This document shows, piece after piece, positions 43,952 to 52,850 of a stretch of DNA of 53,262 bases. The stretch is from assembly GCA_017456895.1 (NCBI GenBank), contig JAFTIN010000023.1, forward strand, positions 1 to 53,262, written 5' to 3'. Each line of letters begins with the position of its first letter. The stretch's first letter is position 1. Source of the DNA: Clostridia bacterium (GTDB lineage Bacteria > Bacillota > Clostridia > Oscillospirales > CAG-272). The notes beneath the pieces were generated by a model, which saw only the letters and a program-made list of their open reading frames with translations, did not search any database and was not told where the DNA came from. The position numbers and the translations under genes were made by a program.

Positions 43952-44521
43952 GCCTTCCCCTTTGGGGAAGGGGGACCGCTTGCGGTGGATGAGGTGTCCC
44001 ACGCACAAACCCTTACAAACTACTCATCCGTCTTTTGCTCCGCAAAATCCACCTTCCCTCACAAGGGAAGGCTATGTGTGCCCGAGCCCGCAGGCGAGAC
44101 AGCTCCGCATAGCGGTGAGGGGTTGTCCAAGCCTTCTCCTGTGGGAGAAGGGTAGCGAAGCGGCATGAGAGTGTTAGAAAACGATTGAGTATCGTTTTCC
44201 CTCGAGTGTGACCGAGTCACAACGAGAACCGTTTACGGTGGATGAGGAGTTGGCTTCGCTCAGCACAAAGCTTATGGCATAACGAGAAAACTCTCTTCTC
44301 GACCGTACTTACACCTCATCCGTCTTTTGCTCCGCAAAATCCACCTTGTCTCACCTGCGGGCTCGGTCACCTCGGGATCTAACAGTCCACCGGACTGTTA
44401 TTCAACACCCTCGGTTTCGCTTCGCTAGTCTCACCTGCGGGTTCGGGCACCTCGGGGGAAAACGATATTCAATCGTTTTCTAACACCCTCGGTTTCACTA
44501 CGTTACCCACTGGAGAAGGCT
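43952..44521. repeat. Modular palindromic repeats, left of the HTH-ATPase-STAS gene
   Basis: Alternating palindromes (CCTTCCCC/GGGGAAGG, TTTTGC/GCAAAA, AAAACGAT/ATCGTTTT, AACAGTCC/GGACTGTT, CCTTCTCC/GGAGAAGG) are separated by constant pieces such as GGTGGATGAGG, CCTCATCC, CACCTCGG and CACCCTCGG. The part at 44312-44521 is the near-exact reverse complement of 45871-46080. No gene is seen in this stretch. Confidence 0.8.
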
Positions 44522-44541
44522 AAGAATCGCCCCCGTCCCAA

Positions 44542-44587
44542 ATTCCGCATTCCGCATTCCGCATTCCGCATTCTGCATTCTGCATTC
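44542..44587. repeat. 7-bp tandem repeat ATTCYGC, about 6.5 copies
   Basis: ATTCCGC is repeated four times and ATTCTGC twice, ending with ATTC. It directly precedes a terminator-like hairpin (44587-44616) and lies inside the inverted-repeat cassette. Confidence 0.9.
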
Positions 44588-44630
44588 AAAAAAGCTCCCT
44601 CGCGGGAGATTTTTTCACTTTCTTTCCCTG

Positions 44631-44704
44631 AGTTATTACTGATAAACCCGTTTTTAAGTATTTTTAGTCTTTTTATCAGTAATAACTTTTTATTTATCAG
44701 TAAT
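44631..44704 (+). promoter_or_regulatory. 16-bp inverted repeat plus third half-site, probable operator
   Basis: AGTTATTACTGATAAA (44631-44646) has its exact reverse complement at 44672-44687. TTTATCAGTAAT is repeated once more at 44693-44704, upstream of the promoter. This suits binding of a winged-helix protein, most simply the one encoded by the next gene. Confidence 0.65.
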
Positions 44705-44731
44705 TTCTCCTTCTTTTTTCGGTAATTTGTA

Positions 44732-44760
44732 TTGACAAATCAGAAAATACACACTATAAT
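44732..44760 (+). promoter_or_regulatory. Promoter of the HTH-ATPase-STAS-like gene
   Basis: TTGACA (44732-44737) and TATAAT (44755-44760), 17-bp spacer; AAGGGAG lies before the ATG at 44784. Confidence 0.85.
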
Positions 44761-44783
44761 AAAGAAGAAGGGAGAATTAAAAT

Positions 44784-45797
44784 ATGAGAGTTACAGCCGA
44801 AAAGAAAAGAATAATAATACTATATATACTTGAGAAAATCACAAGCGGAGTCAGCAATCTTTCCTCTGCCGTTGCCGAGGCCTTTGGCATTAGTACGAAC
44901 ACCGTGCATACCTATATAAACGAGTTGCTTGCCGACGGAGTAATTGCAAAGCGTAAGCGTAGCGAATATGAGCTTGTCACAAAACAGGATGAATATAGCT
45001 TCTCGCGTAGCAAGGGCGAGTTAGAAATGGATACGTACCCTTACGATGTCTGCCTTGAAGAAAAGATCAGCCATTTACCCGAGAATGTAAGGCACATTTG
45101 GGCTTACTCAATGAGTGAAATGGTCAACAATGTAATTGATCATTCCGACGCTGAAAATATGAACGTTTACGTAAAGCAAAACTATATGCAAACCTCTGTA
45201 ATGATTGCAGATAACGGCGTTGGCATTTTTGAAAAAATAAAGAAGCATTTTTCCCTTCCATCCCTTGATGAAACAATATGTGAGCTTTTCAAAGGAAAGC
45301 TGACCACCGACGAAAGCAATCACTCAGGCGAAGGTATATTCTTCACGTCTAAGATGATGGATGAGTTTTGGATCTCATCAAGCGGAAGGATTTTCTCTAC
45401 CACAAAATACGATAATGACAGTGTGACCGAAGCAGAGAATCTGACCTCAGGAACCTGCGTATTTATGTCGCTTTCCAATTTTACAAACAGAACTGCTAGA
45501 GAAATCTTTGATCTATACTCGGATGTCGACGGTGGATTTACAACCACTCGTATTCCGCTCAAAAGCATCTTCGACTCTGCCCCCGTATCTCGTTCCCAAG
45601 CAAAGCGAATTTGCAACCGCCTTGAAAAGTTTGAAGAAGTTATACTTGATTTCGACGGTATTTCTTGGATGGGACAGGGTTTTGCGCACCAGATGTTCGT
45701 TGTGTATAAGAACACCCACCCGGATGTGCTTATAAAGCCCATTAATATGAACGATAGCGTGCAGAATATGTTTATCCACGTCACTAAAACCAGTTAA
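44784..45797 (+). CDS. Winged-HTH, GHKL ATPase and DUF4325 (STAS-like) fusion protein
   Basis: 337 residues in three parts. Residues 1-65: winged helix-turn-helix (AVAEAFGISTNTVHTYINELLADGVIAKRK). Residues 85-235: histidine-kinase-like ATPase with N box SEMVNNVIDH (108-120), G1 DNGVGI (143-148) and G2 GEGIF (182-186). Residues 268-337: a STAS-like DUF4325 domain (EEVILDFDGISWMGQGFAHQMF). No His phospho-acceptor or membrane segment. It joins a DNA-binding domain to anti-sigma-kinase-like and STAS-like modules in one chain. It stands alone between 210-bp inverted repeats. Role unknown; probable autoregulator through the operator at 44631. Confidence 0.85.
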   Translation: MRVTAEKKRIIILYILEKITSGVSNLSSAVAEAFGISTNTVHTYINELLADGVIAKRKRSEYELVTKQDEYSFSRSKGELEMDTYPYDVCLEEKISHLPENVRHIWAYSMSEMVNNVIDHSDAENMNVYVKQNYMQTSVMIADNGVGIFEKIKKHFSLPSLDETICELFKGKLTTDESNHSGEGIFFTSKMMDEFWISSSGRIFSTTKYDNDSVTEAENLTSGTCVFMSLSNFTNRTAREIFDLYSDVDGGFTTTRIPLKSIFDSAPVSRSQAKRICNRLEKFEEVILDFDGISWMGQGFAHQMFVVYKNTHPDVLIKPINMNDSVQNMFIHVTKTS

Positions 45798-45832
45798 AAC
45801 AACAACAATACTTTACAAAAATGGCAAAAAAA

Positions 45833-45856
45833 GAGGCTCGCATTTCTGCGAGCCTC
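45833..45856. terminator. Hairpin terminator, copy 1
   Basis: GAGGCTCGCA/TGCGAGCCTC, 10-bp stem with an A7 tract on the left, so the T-run is on the minus strand. An identical hairpin lies at 46196-46219. It follows the plus-strand gene by about 35 bp. Confidence 0.7.
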
Positions 45857-45870
45857 AAAGTTTTATATCA

Positions 45871-46195
45871 AGCCTTCTCCAGCGGGTAACGTAGTGAAAC
45901 CGAGGGTGTTAGAAAACGATTGAATATCGTTTTCCCCCGAGGTGCCCGAACCCGCAGGTGAGACTAGCGAAGCGAAACCGAGAGTATTGAATGACAGTCC
46001 GGTGGACTGTCAGATCTCGAGGTGCCCGAGCCCGCAGGCGAGACAAGGTGGATTTTGCGGAGCAAAAGACGGATGAGGTGTAAGCTTGGTTGAGAACAAA
46101 TTATTCTTGTTACACCATAGGCTTTGCACTGGATAAAGCCAACTACTCATCCACCATAAATGGTCCCCCTTCCCTCGCAAGGGAAGGCAAAAAAA
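45871..46195. repeat. Modular palindromic repeats, right of the HTH-ATPase-STAS gene
   Basis: 45871-46080 is the inverted copy of 44312-44521 (same length, 210 bp, high identity). Homology continues outward to about 46165 against 44222-44311, with constant linkers kept and stems changed. Ends with CCTTCCC/GGGAAGG. The 455-bp gap 45798-46252 has no gene. Confidence 0.8.
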
Positions 46196-46219
46196 GAGGC
46201 TCGCATTTCTGCGAGCCTC
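46196..46219 (-). terminator. Terminator of the surface-protein operon (hairpin copy 2)
   Basis: On the minus strand GAGGCTCGCA/TGCGAGCCTC is followed by T7, directly after the 1692-residue gene ending at 46253. Confidence 0.85.
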
Positions 46220-46252
46220 AAAGCTTTTCTCAAAGCCAAAAATGTTTTGTTT

Positions 46253-49200
46253 TTACGGAGTAACCGTAGGAGTTACCGTTCCCGCCGCGTCATCCGTGAG
46301 CCACTGGTCGGTGGGTGTAACACTCGAATAATTGAACACAACCGCATCTGGAGTGCTCATTGTAAGCTCCCAGATGTTAGACGTCCAACCTGCGGGTACA
46401 TCATATCTCCAAGACCAACTTAGCAGCGTCACTCTATACTTTCCGTAAGGAAGCATTGCGAGAGTAACCTGTCCGTTACCAGTGATAACAAAGGTAACAT
46501 CAACGTAAGAGTTACCGGTATCCAGGCCTTGTATGCGATAAACAAACGCCTGATTGGCATCCGTCACGCCAGAATTCTTAAACACCCTGGTAGTAGGCTC
46601 AAACAGCGCGTAGAAGATGTACGTACCATTCGCCATATCCGAGGTAGGAGTCTTAGGTGTTATCGTCGCTCCGTCGGCAGAAACCGTTGCGTATGTATCA
46701 ACCGACTGATTTCCGTTAACGTCCAAATACCATCCAACGAATCGGTAACCGGTTTTAGCAGTTGCCGTACACGATGCATCATCCGCATCAACGGTTGTAT
46801 TAACCTTTCCTGTATAAGTGACTCGGCTTAACGAACCACGACCGGGAATTGCCTCTTGGTATCTGAAGTAAACGTCCATCGGGTTGTAGAAGCATCTGAC
46901 CTCAAAGTCGTTAGACTTAACGGTGTAAACCGTGGTAGAGTTAGCAATGAGATAACCATTGCTTAAAAGATCACGGTCAACGTCACCAACCTTAATCTCC
47001 TGCTCGTAGTAAGCCTTCGCCATAGTTGCAGGATCACCGTCGTAAACATCATCATCAACGATTTTTGTCGTGGTACCGTTGATGTAATGATGAACGATAT
47101 AAGTGTACAACTCTCTGTCGTAATAGAACTCCATAATAAGCTTTTCGGCTGCGCCAAGCTTAATGGTAACTGAGGGCTGTGTCAAATCAACGGATTGAGC
47201 AGTTCCGCTTATTTTAAACGCACTTCTCTTAAAGCCAAGCTGATCTCTCCACACCTCCGTGATATCAAGATTATTATCATTCTGAACCGTTATACTCCGA
47301 GAATAAATAACGGAATAGGTAGATAAATCCTTGTTCTGAAGGTAGTGAACTATCTGGTAAGTCTTTGTAGCATCCGACTCCACCCAATTGAACGTCATAA
47401 CGTTTTTGTTCTCATCAAGCGTCAGATCCATTTCCTGAACGAAATAGTCCGCGTTCATTGCCGAAATGATGTTCCACATAGAATCTGCTTGTTTGTCAAT
47501 GACCGTGTATTTTTCTTTAAGATACGCCTTTACCAAATCAGACTGTACAAGATTATCAAATCTCTCGGTAATAGTTGCCTGGAAGGTTTGGCCCTGTGTC
47601 ATTGTATAATTTGTAACATACTCGATCGTTTTGTTACCCGTGCCGAGATAAGTTTCAAATTTATCTGATACAAAGATATGCTCAATAGTATATTTTATCT
47701 CCGTGGCTGTCTGATAAACAAAGGTTATTGTATTAGATGCGTCGTCCTCTTGCATAAGGTGAGTGATATATCTGTCATTCGGGAAGTACCAGGTCTTATA
47801 GCCATCGTACAACTCATCGCCTATCTTTGCCGTAAAGGTCTTAGAAACACCCGCGAGAGAGTAACCGCTCTCGGGTTTTCCGATCTCAACCTCATTACCG
47901 TCTACAATCGTGACGTATCTTACAGTATAAGCAATCTGTACGTTCTTCGCCCACTTCGCATATATGACGTAATCATCCTTGATTACCATGGTATTAAAGT
48001 CGAAACGGTATTCCTCACCGTCCTGCTCGTAATACCAACCGTCAAAAACAGAATTCTTATCTGGCAAAGTATATGTAGGCTCTTTATCCTTGATAGATGA
48101 ACCAAATTCAACAGTTGTATCTACCAAAGCGGTTGCGTCATTCTTTTGGTTAAGAATTTTAACGGAATAAGTTTTTGTTTCCCATTTTGCATACAAGTGC
48201 ACGTCTTTATCCGGCATAGTGCCATCAAAAGTGTAACTAATAGTACACTCTTCATCTTCAAACCAACCGGCAATTTTTTTTGCACCAACTTCCAATGATT
48301 TAGGATATGTCGGATTAGTCCTAATATCAACACCATCTTTAACAAACTGATATTCTCTTAAATCCGTTCCATACGGAATGTCAAAAGGATAATTGTTAAT
48401 GTACTGATCGTGGAATATGAATGAGTTTACATCTCGAGTGTAATTAAACGTAATACGATATGCGTTTCGATAAGCAGAAGTATCGGGATTAGTAATACGC
48501 TCCCAAGAAATTTCGCCATTCTTTGTAAAACCTTCCAAAGACGGGTGTATACACTTAGCGCGAAAATCTGAAGTCATTTCACTATTAGTAACGTTTTTCT
48601 CATAGTCGTCATAAACATTGTATGTTATCAATGTTTGACCACCGTCTAGAGACGGGAGATAAATGTAATACTCAAAAAGTGAAGGCACACTCCATCCAAC
48701 ATTTGCACCATTTAACCAATAGCACAAATAAGAAACTGTCTTACTTTCTTCTGTGGGGGTACCGTTAGATATTCCATATCCACTACCATAATCCCAAAGA
48801 AGGGCGTAATCCAAAATCTGATACGAACCCTTTATCGTTTGGTTTGAATTATGCTGCGTATAATATACATTATATTCACCATTCCAAGCACTTACAAATG
48901 CTTTAGAGCTATTCCAAGAATGATTGTTTGGAGTGCTGCGCGTAGCAGATTCAAAAACGTCAACCGGCCAAAGGTCACTTATATTTGCACCGTATTTAGC
49001 CGTAAAAGTGATGTAATGGTAAGAGTGACCGCTTCGATTATTGGATGGCTGAGATTTAAGTTGATAAATACTTTTATCGCTTACATCTGTCTTTAATTGG
49101 GGCAAAGCAGTTATTTGACCAACTTGTGTACTTGGATTAGCTGCATATTTGGTATTGTACACGTTAGAATCCATGTACTGATCTATCAAAGTCAGTTCGT

Positions 49201-51331
49201 CTGATAAGTTCTTGTAAGCAAAGTTTTGGTAATTAGTTCCAGCATATTGACCGAAATAATATGTCGTTCCACCAACTACGTAATTACCATTGTTATTTTG
49301 CATTGCATAATAGAATCTAAACTCGTAGTCATTTCTATCGTAGTAGATATTGACAACTGTAGATCCATCACCCTTTACAACAACGCCACTGCCAGACTTA
49401 TAATTTTTATTACTGGTAAAGTCAGCCTCTGTTCGTGAGCTGTTGTAAGTGAAGTAATATTTTTCGTTGATTTCATTACTATATCCAACTTTTCCAAACG
49501 GAGCAGCTCTTTCAAGTGCTGCAATATCAGAAGAGGATATATACGCATCTGGCGACTTATCGCTTTTGACAACCGATTTCCAAACACTATAACTATAAGT
49601 TTTGTTTCCATTTGAGTCTACGATGGGATCAGGATCTTGCCACCAATACGCAACCGTATATGTTGTAGTTGAAGCAGTCCAATTCGCTAAGTATTCCACG
49701 TTGTTCTTTACAACGATAAGCGAACTGCCGTTTTTGTTAGCATAAGCGGAAGATAAATTTGCCGCTATATTAGTGCCGTTCACAGTATCCTCGGCCTTCC
49801 ACTCATCAAGTGTCTTCTCATCTACCAGGGATAACTCCCAAAGATCAACAAAGACATAACCGGGTTTTGTGGGCTTAGGTAACATTACCGACGTACCGTA
49901 ACGTACGTAGTAGGGAGTTGCGCCATAACCACCGTCGCCAAGTATAAAGTCTACAAGATAATAGATACGATCGTAGTAAATCTCAACTATAGTGCCTTCA
50001 TCACCGCTTATTGTGGTCTTAGGATCATAGTAAAGAGACTTAAAACCTTCTCTATCTTCATCCAAGTCCTCGCCTACATAGTCATCTGTACGACCTTTAA
50101 GTCTTACACGGCCTGCAAGGCTGTAGGTATCATTTGCCAAATTCTGCTCATAATATTCAACCGTAAACTCAACCTCATTGGGAACGTAGTAAATAGTGAT
50201 ATTAAGTTCGGAGTCGTCACTTCCCATATTCACGTGATCGAAGTGATGGCTGGGTTTTGCAGAATATTTTTTTCCGTCATACTCGATAGAGCCACTTGCG
50301 TCTAAAACACACGCGGTGTATCCCATAACAAACGGGCTTGCAATCGTTGCGGTCAGTTCATCGCTTGCAATATAGAAGGTATGAGTGAAGGGCGCTGCCG
50401 CATTGGTTCCGTCTATTACCTTGTCATCTGTTCCGGCTGAAGCCTTTCTGGTAGCGTGAACAAATATGTAGTTTATCGAAGCCTGGAACGCCTGATCATC
50501 AGCATTAAGGGTATTTGTCCCCTTCAGCCCCTCCGTAAAGCTTCCTGCGCCGTTTGCGCCGGCATATACTGCGTTAATTTCGGGCTCCATTGCAACTTTG
50601 AGTTCTTCGCTGGCATACTTCTTGGTGCCATCGGTAACCGCACAACGGAGAGTGGCATTTTCGCCTTTAGCGTTGGTGATCAACGCCTCGGAGATATTTA
50701 TCCACGAGTAGAAGCAATCGTTAATAATTGCCCATCTGTCATCCTCGAGCTTCATCTCCCACTGATACTTTGCATTCTCGCTGATTTCAGCGTCAAGCTC
50801 AGTAAAAGCCTGTACCTTCTCGCCCTTTCCGAGCGTAAGAGTGCCATCTACAGCGTCCTCACAGAAGATACCCACCTTACCGTAAATATACCCATCATCC
50901 GCAGGGGGTGTATACTCACCGGTGATGATCAGCTCCAACACACCTACGTATCTATAATCATTGTATTCTTCGGGCCAATCATCATTGGTTACGTAGACAT
51001 CGTATAAATCGTCCTCGGTTACACGCTTTACTATCAAGCTCTGAGGGAAGTTTGCTTTCTTTACATAGGCATCTTCTTCCGGAACGTCATCCCAATATCC
51101 CTTCCACTCAAGGAGGTCCTCTTCCCCCTCAACTTCAGAAAGCTTTAAAGGAATAAATTCCTCATACTCCATATCCCACTCCGCCGAATAGAGCTTACCT
51201 ACCTCCATATCGGCGACTTCGATACCTGTTTCCTCGCTCTCACCGAGTGCAATCGCCGGGATAGATCCGATGGGTAATATATAGAACACTGTCACAAGCG
51301 CCAAGAAGAGCGAAAGTATTCTTTTTTTCAT
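46253..51331 (-). CDS. Large secreted surface protein with InlB-type repeats
   Basis: 1692 residues. Signal peptide at residues 1-29 (MKKRILSLFLALVTVFYILP, cut after about AIA). An N-terminal region binds no known ligand, then MucBP-like pieces (VEFTVEYYEQ, KYTIEHIFV) alternate with InlB B-repeat/Flg_new units ending YLANW (about 49,680), YAKWE (about 48,180), YAKWA (about 47,950) and YALFEP (about 46,600). The C-terminal 110 residues look like a prealbumin-like stalk domain and finish at TPTVTP, with no LPxTG, membrane anchor or SLH domain, so anchoring must be by assembly. Probable adhesin or fibre component; third gene after two SipW-type proteins. GGAGG precedes the ATG. Confidence 0.85.
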   Translation of the reverse strand: MKKRILSLFLALVTVFYILPIGSIPAIALGESEETGIEVADMEVGKLYSAEWDMEYEEFIPLKLSEVEGEEDLLEWKGYWDDVPEEDAYVKKANFPQSLIVKRVTEDDLYDVYVTNDDWPEEYNDYRYVGVLELIITGEYTPPADDGYIYGKVGIFCEDAVDGTLTLGKGEKVQAFTELDAEISENAKYQWEMKLEDDRWAIINDCFYSWINISEALITNAKGENATLRCAVTDGTKKYASEELKVAMEPEINAVYAGANGAGSFTEGLKGTNTLNADDQAFQASINYIFVHATRKASAGTDDKVIDGTNAAAPFTHTFYIASDELTATIASPFVMGYTACVLDASGSIEYDGKKYSAKPSHHFDHVNMGSDDSELNITIYYVPNEVEFTVEYYEQNLANDTYSLAGRVRLKGRTDDYVGEDLDEDREGFKSLYYDPKTTISGDEGTIVEIYYDRIYYLVDFILGDGGYGATPYYVRYGTSVMLPKPTKPGYVFVDLWELSLVDEKTLDEWKAEDTVNGTNIAANLSSAYANKNGSSLIVVKNNVEYLANWTASTTTYTVAYWWQDPDPIVDSNGNKTYSYSVWKSVVKSDKSPDAYISSSDIAALERAAPFGKVGYSNEINEKYYFTYNSSRTEADFTSNKNYKSGSGVVVKGDGSTVVNIYYDRNDYEFRFYYAMQNNNGNYVVGGTTYYFGQYAGTNYQNFAYKNLSDELTLIDQYMDSNVYNTKYAANPSTQVGQITALPQLKTDVSDKSIYQLKSQPSNNRSGHSYHYITFTAKYGANISDLWPVDVFESATRSTPNNHSWNSSKAFVSAWNGEYNVYYTQHNSNQTIKGSYQILDYALLWDYGSGYGISNGTPTEESKTVSYLCYWLNGANVGWSVPSLFEYYIYLPSLDGGQTLITYNVYDDYEKNVTNSEMTSDFRAKCIHPSLEGFTKNGEISWERITNPDTSAYRNAYRITFNYTRDVNSFIFHDQYINNYPFDIPYGTDLREYQFVKDGVDIRTNPTYPKSLEVGAKKIAGWFEDEECTISYTFDGTMPDKDVHLYAKWETKTYSVKILNQKNDATALVDTTVEFGSSIKDKEPTYTLPDKNSVFDGWYYEQDGEEYRFDFNTMVIKDDYVIYAKWAKNVQIAYTVRYVTIVDGNEVEIGKPESGYSLAGVSKTFTAKIGDELYDGYKTWYFPNDRYITHLMQEDDASNTITFVYQTATEIKYTIEHIFVSDKFETYLGTGNKTIEYVTNYTMTQGQTFQATITERFDNLVQSDLVKAYLKEKYTVIDKQADSMWNIISAMNADYFVQEMDLTLDENKNVMTFNWVESDATKTYQIVHYLQNKDLSTYSVIYSRSITVQNDNNLDITEVWRDQLGFKRSAFKISGTAQSVDLTQPSVTIKLGAAEKLIMEFYYDRELYTYIVHHYINGTTTKIVDDDVYDGDPATMAKAYYEQEIKVGDVDRDLLSNGYLIANSTTVYTVKSNDFEVRCFYNPMDVYFRYQEAIPGRGSLSRVTYTGKVNTTVDADDASCTATAKTGYRFVGWYLDVNGNQSVDTYATVSADGATITPKTPTSDMANGTYIFYALFEPTTRVFKNSGVTDANQAFVYRIQGLDTGNSYVDVTFVITGNGQVTLAMLPYGKYRVTLLSWSWRYDVPAGWTSNIWELTMSTPDAVVFNYSSVTPTDQWLTDDAAGTVTPTVTP

Positions 51332-51343
51332 TTTTCGTCCTCC

Positions 51344-51934
51344 TTAGGGTGTCGTTGTGATGATAAGTTTATCGTTATCGCTCGTATCCACGCCGCTTAC
51401 CGACGTCCAAGCGCCGATTACAGCTTCAGCAGGTGTTGCCTGTATTGCGGATGAGATAACCTGTACGGTGAGTGTGTAGTCACCGTTGGTTATAGTGTCT
51501 GCGTTAACCTCACTGAGAAGTGTTACAGATGCGGTTGAGGGATCCACCTTGCTCGTATAATAATAGAAGCCGTCAGTTCCCTTCACCCAACCCGTGTTAA
51601 CAGAAAGGGTGTAATCCTCTCCCTCTCCCTCAACGGGCGAGGTGGAAAGCGTGGTGTCATCGGACGTGTCTGCCGTTCCGTTGTTATTTACCCAAGTGAC
51701 GACCACTGCCGCGCGGATATACACGTCAACGTCGCTGTTGTTGGTGATAACGTTACCGTTCACGGTCGATATATCCACCTTAGGCGGTGTAAAGGTATTC
51801 TTAAGCGACTCTGTATAGTCGATTATATACGCTATAGTCGTGCCGACGACGGCAAGGCTGAGCGCGACGGTCAGGGCGAGAAACACTACGGCCTTTTTGC
51901 CCGACCATACTAAAAACTTAAAAGTCTTTGACAT
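51344..51934 (-). CDS. SipW-dependent secreted protein (TasA/camelysin-like), short
   Basis: 196 residues. Basic N-terminus, one helix (AVVFLALTVALSLAVVGTTIAYI), then TESLKNTF, the arrangement of SipW substrates in which a Tyr/Phe-Thr/Asp motif follows the cleavage site. The mature part is beta-rich with a Tyr cluster (GFYYYTSKVD) also found in the neighbour upstream. Possible fibre subunit or minor pilin-like protein. It is 12 nt from the large surface-protein gene. Confidence 0.82.
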   Translation of the reverse strand: MSKTFKFLVWSGKKAVVFLALTVALSLAVVGTTIAYIIDYTESLKNTFTPPKVDISTVNGNVITNNSDVDVYIRAAVVVTWVNNNGTADTSDDTTLSTSPVEGEGEDYTLSVNTGWVKGTDGFYYYTSKVDPSTASVTLLSEVNADTITNGDYTLTVQVISSAIQATPAEAVIGAWTSVSGVDTSDNDKLIITTTP

Positions 51935-51949
51935 TTTCTCTCCCTTTCG

Positions 51950-52681
51950 TTAATTTTCTGTCCAAAGCACCGCATCGTCGGTGGGGCCGGTGCCGTTGAA
52001 GTCTGACTGCGTTGCCTGGCAGGTCAGGGTTACTGTGATCTCGCTGTTGGTGAACTGATTGCCCATCGCGGGTGAGAAGGTCACGGTGGTGAAGAGTGCC
52101 TCGGAGAGGAGCGCCTTCTCGAGGGGGACTCTGTAGTAGTAATAGCCGTCCTTAAGGATCCACGGGCCCTCGACGTTTGCGGTCGCAGGGTCGTCGAGCG
52201 TGATGTTAAAGGTGATGAGCTCGCGCCAGTTGGCGGGCAGGCTGCTCTCGTCCTTGTTTATAGTGACGTCTATCTTTACTCTGACGTACACGGGGAGTGT
52301 ACCCGAGTTCTTGATCTTTACTATCCTGTCGACCACGGAGCCGGGCGCAAACTTGAGGCTCTCGCCGGCAGAGATGACAACGTTCTCGCCACCCTTTACC
52401 TCCACGGTGTCTATATCCAGGTTGCCGGACTGTATTTTATTTTCTGCGGACGACTCACTGTCCGTGAAGTACGCGTACGTCTGCGCCGAGAACGCCACGA
52501 CCGTCAGGAGTACAAACACTACCGACGCGATTATCGAGTTTCTGAGGCTCCTCTTGCTTCTCTTAAGGAGTGACTCGCGCCTCTCGGCCTCCTCGCGCTT
52601 CCTCTCGGCTTCCTTGGCCTCTATGGCTTTAATTTTCTCTGTAATGTCACTTTCTGTAAAGTTGGTCCTTACGTCTTCCAT
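51950..52681 (-). CDS. SipW-dependent secreted protein (TasA/camelysin-like) with long cytoplasmic head
   Basis: 243 residues from the ATG at 52681 behind AGGAGG; a longer frame reads through repeat DNA and is rejected. Residues 1-50 are a charged Lys/Glu-rich helix (KAIEAKEAERKREEAERRE), followed by a membrane helix (about 51-70) and AYFTDSESSAENKIQSGNLDI, the classic SipW-substrate cleavage region of TasA/CotN. The mature beta-sandwich has GYYYYRVPLEKALLSEALFTTVTF. First gene of the three-gene surface operon and likely major subunit. Confidence 0.87.
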   Translation of the reverse strand: MEDVRTNFTESDITEKIKAIEAKEAERKREEAERRESLLKRSKRSLRNSIIASVVFVLLTVVAFSAQTYAYFTDSESSAENKIQSGNLDIDTVEVKGGENVVISAGESLKFAPGSVVDRIVKIKNSGTLPVYVRVKIDVTINKDESSLPANWRELITFNITLDDPATANVEGPWILKDGYYYYRVPLEKALLSEALFTTVTFSPAMGNQFTNSEITVTLTCQATQSDFNGTGPTDDAVLWTEN

Positions 52682-52745
52682 TTCCGGCCTCCTTTCTGTA
52701 GGGTATCTATAAATAGATAAATTGTAAACTAATGTTGGTATTTTC

Positions 52746-52850
52746 AACCTTCCCCTTTGGGGAAGGGGGACCACTTGTGGTGGATGAGGTTATTTACTCG
52801 ATAGCAAAACTCATACCACTCGTGGTGGATGAGGTTACCCTTCTCCACCC
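52746..52850. repeat. Modular palindromic repeat upstream of the surface operon
   Basis: ACCTTCCCCTTTGGGGAAGG, CCACTTGTGG, GGTGGATGAGG and again CCACTCGTGG with GGTGGATGAGG: the same linkers and variable stems as at 43952-44521. It forms the 3' end of the DUF559 gene. Another fragment begins at 53236 and leaves the window. Confidence 0.8.

Noticed and set aside
46253..46300. LPxTG cell-wall anchor at the end of the large surface protein
   Set aside because: The C-terminus ends TPTVTP with no LPxTG, hydrophobic helix or basic tail.
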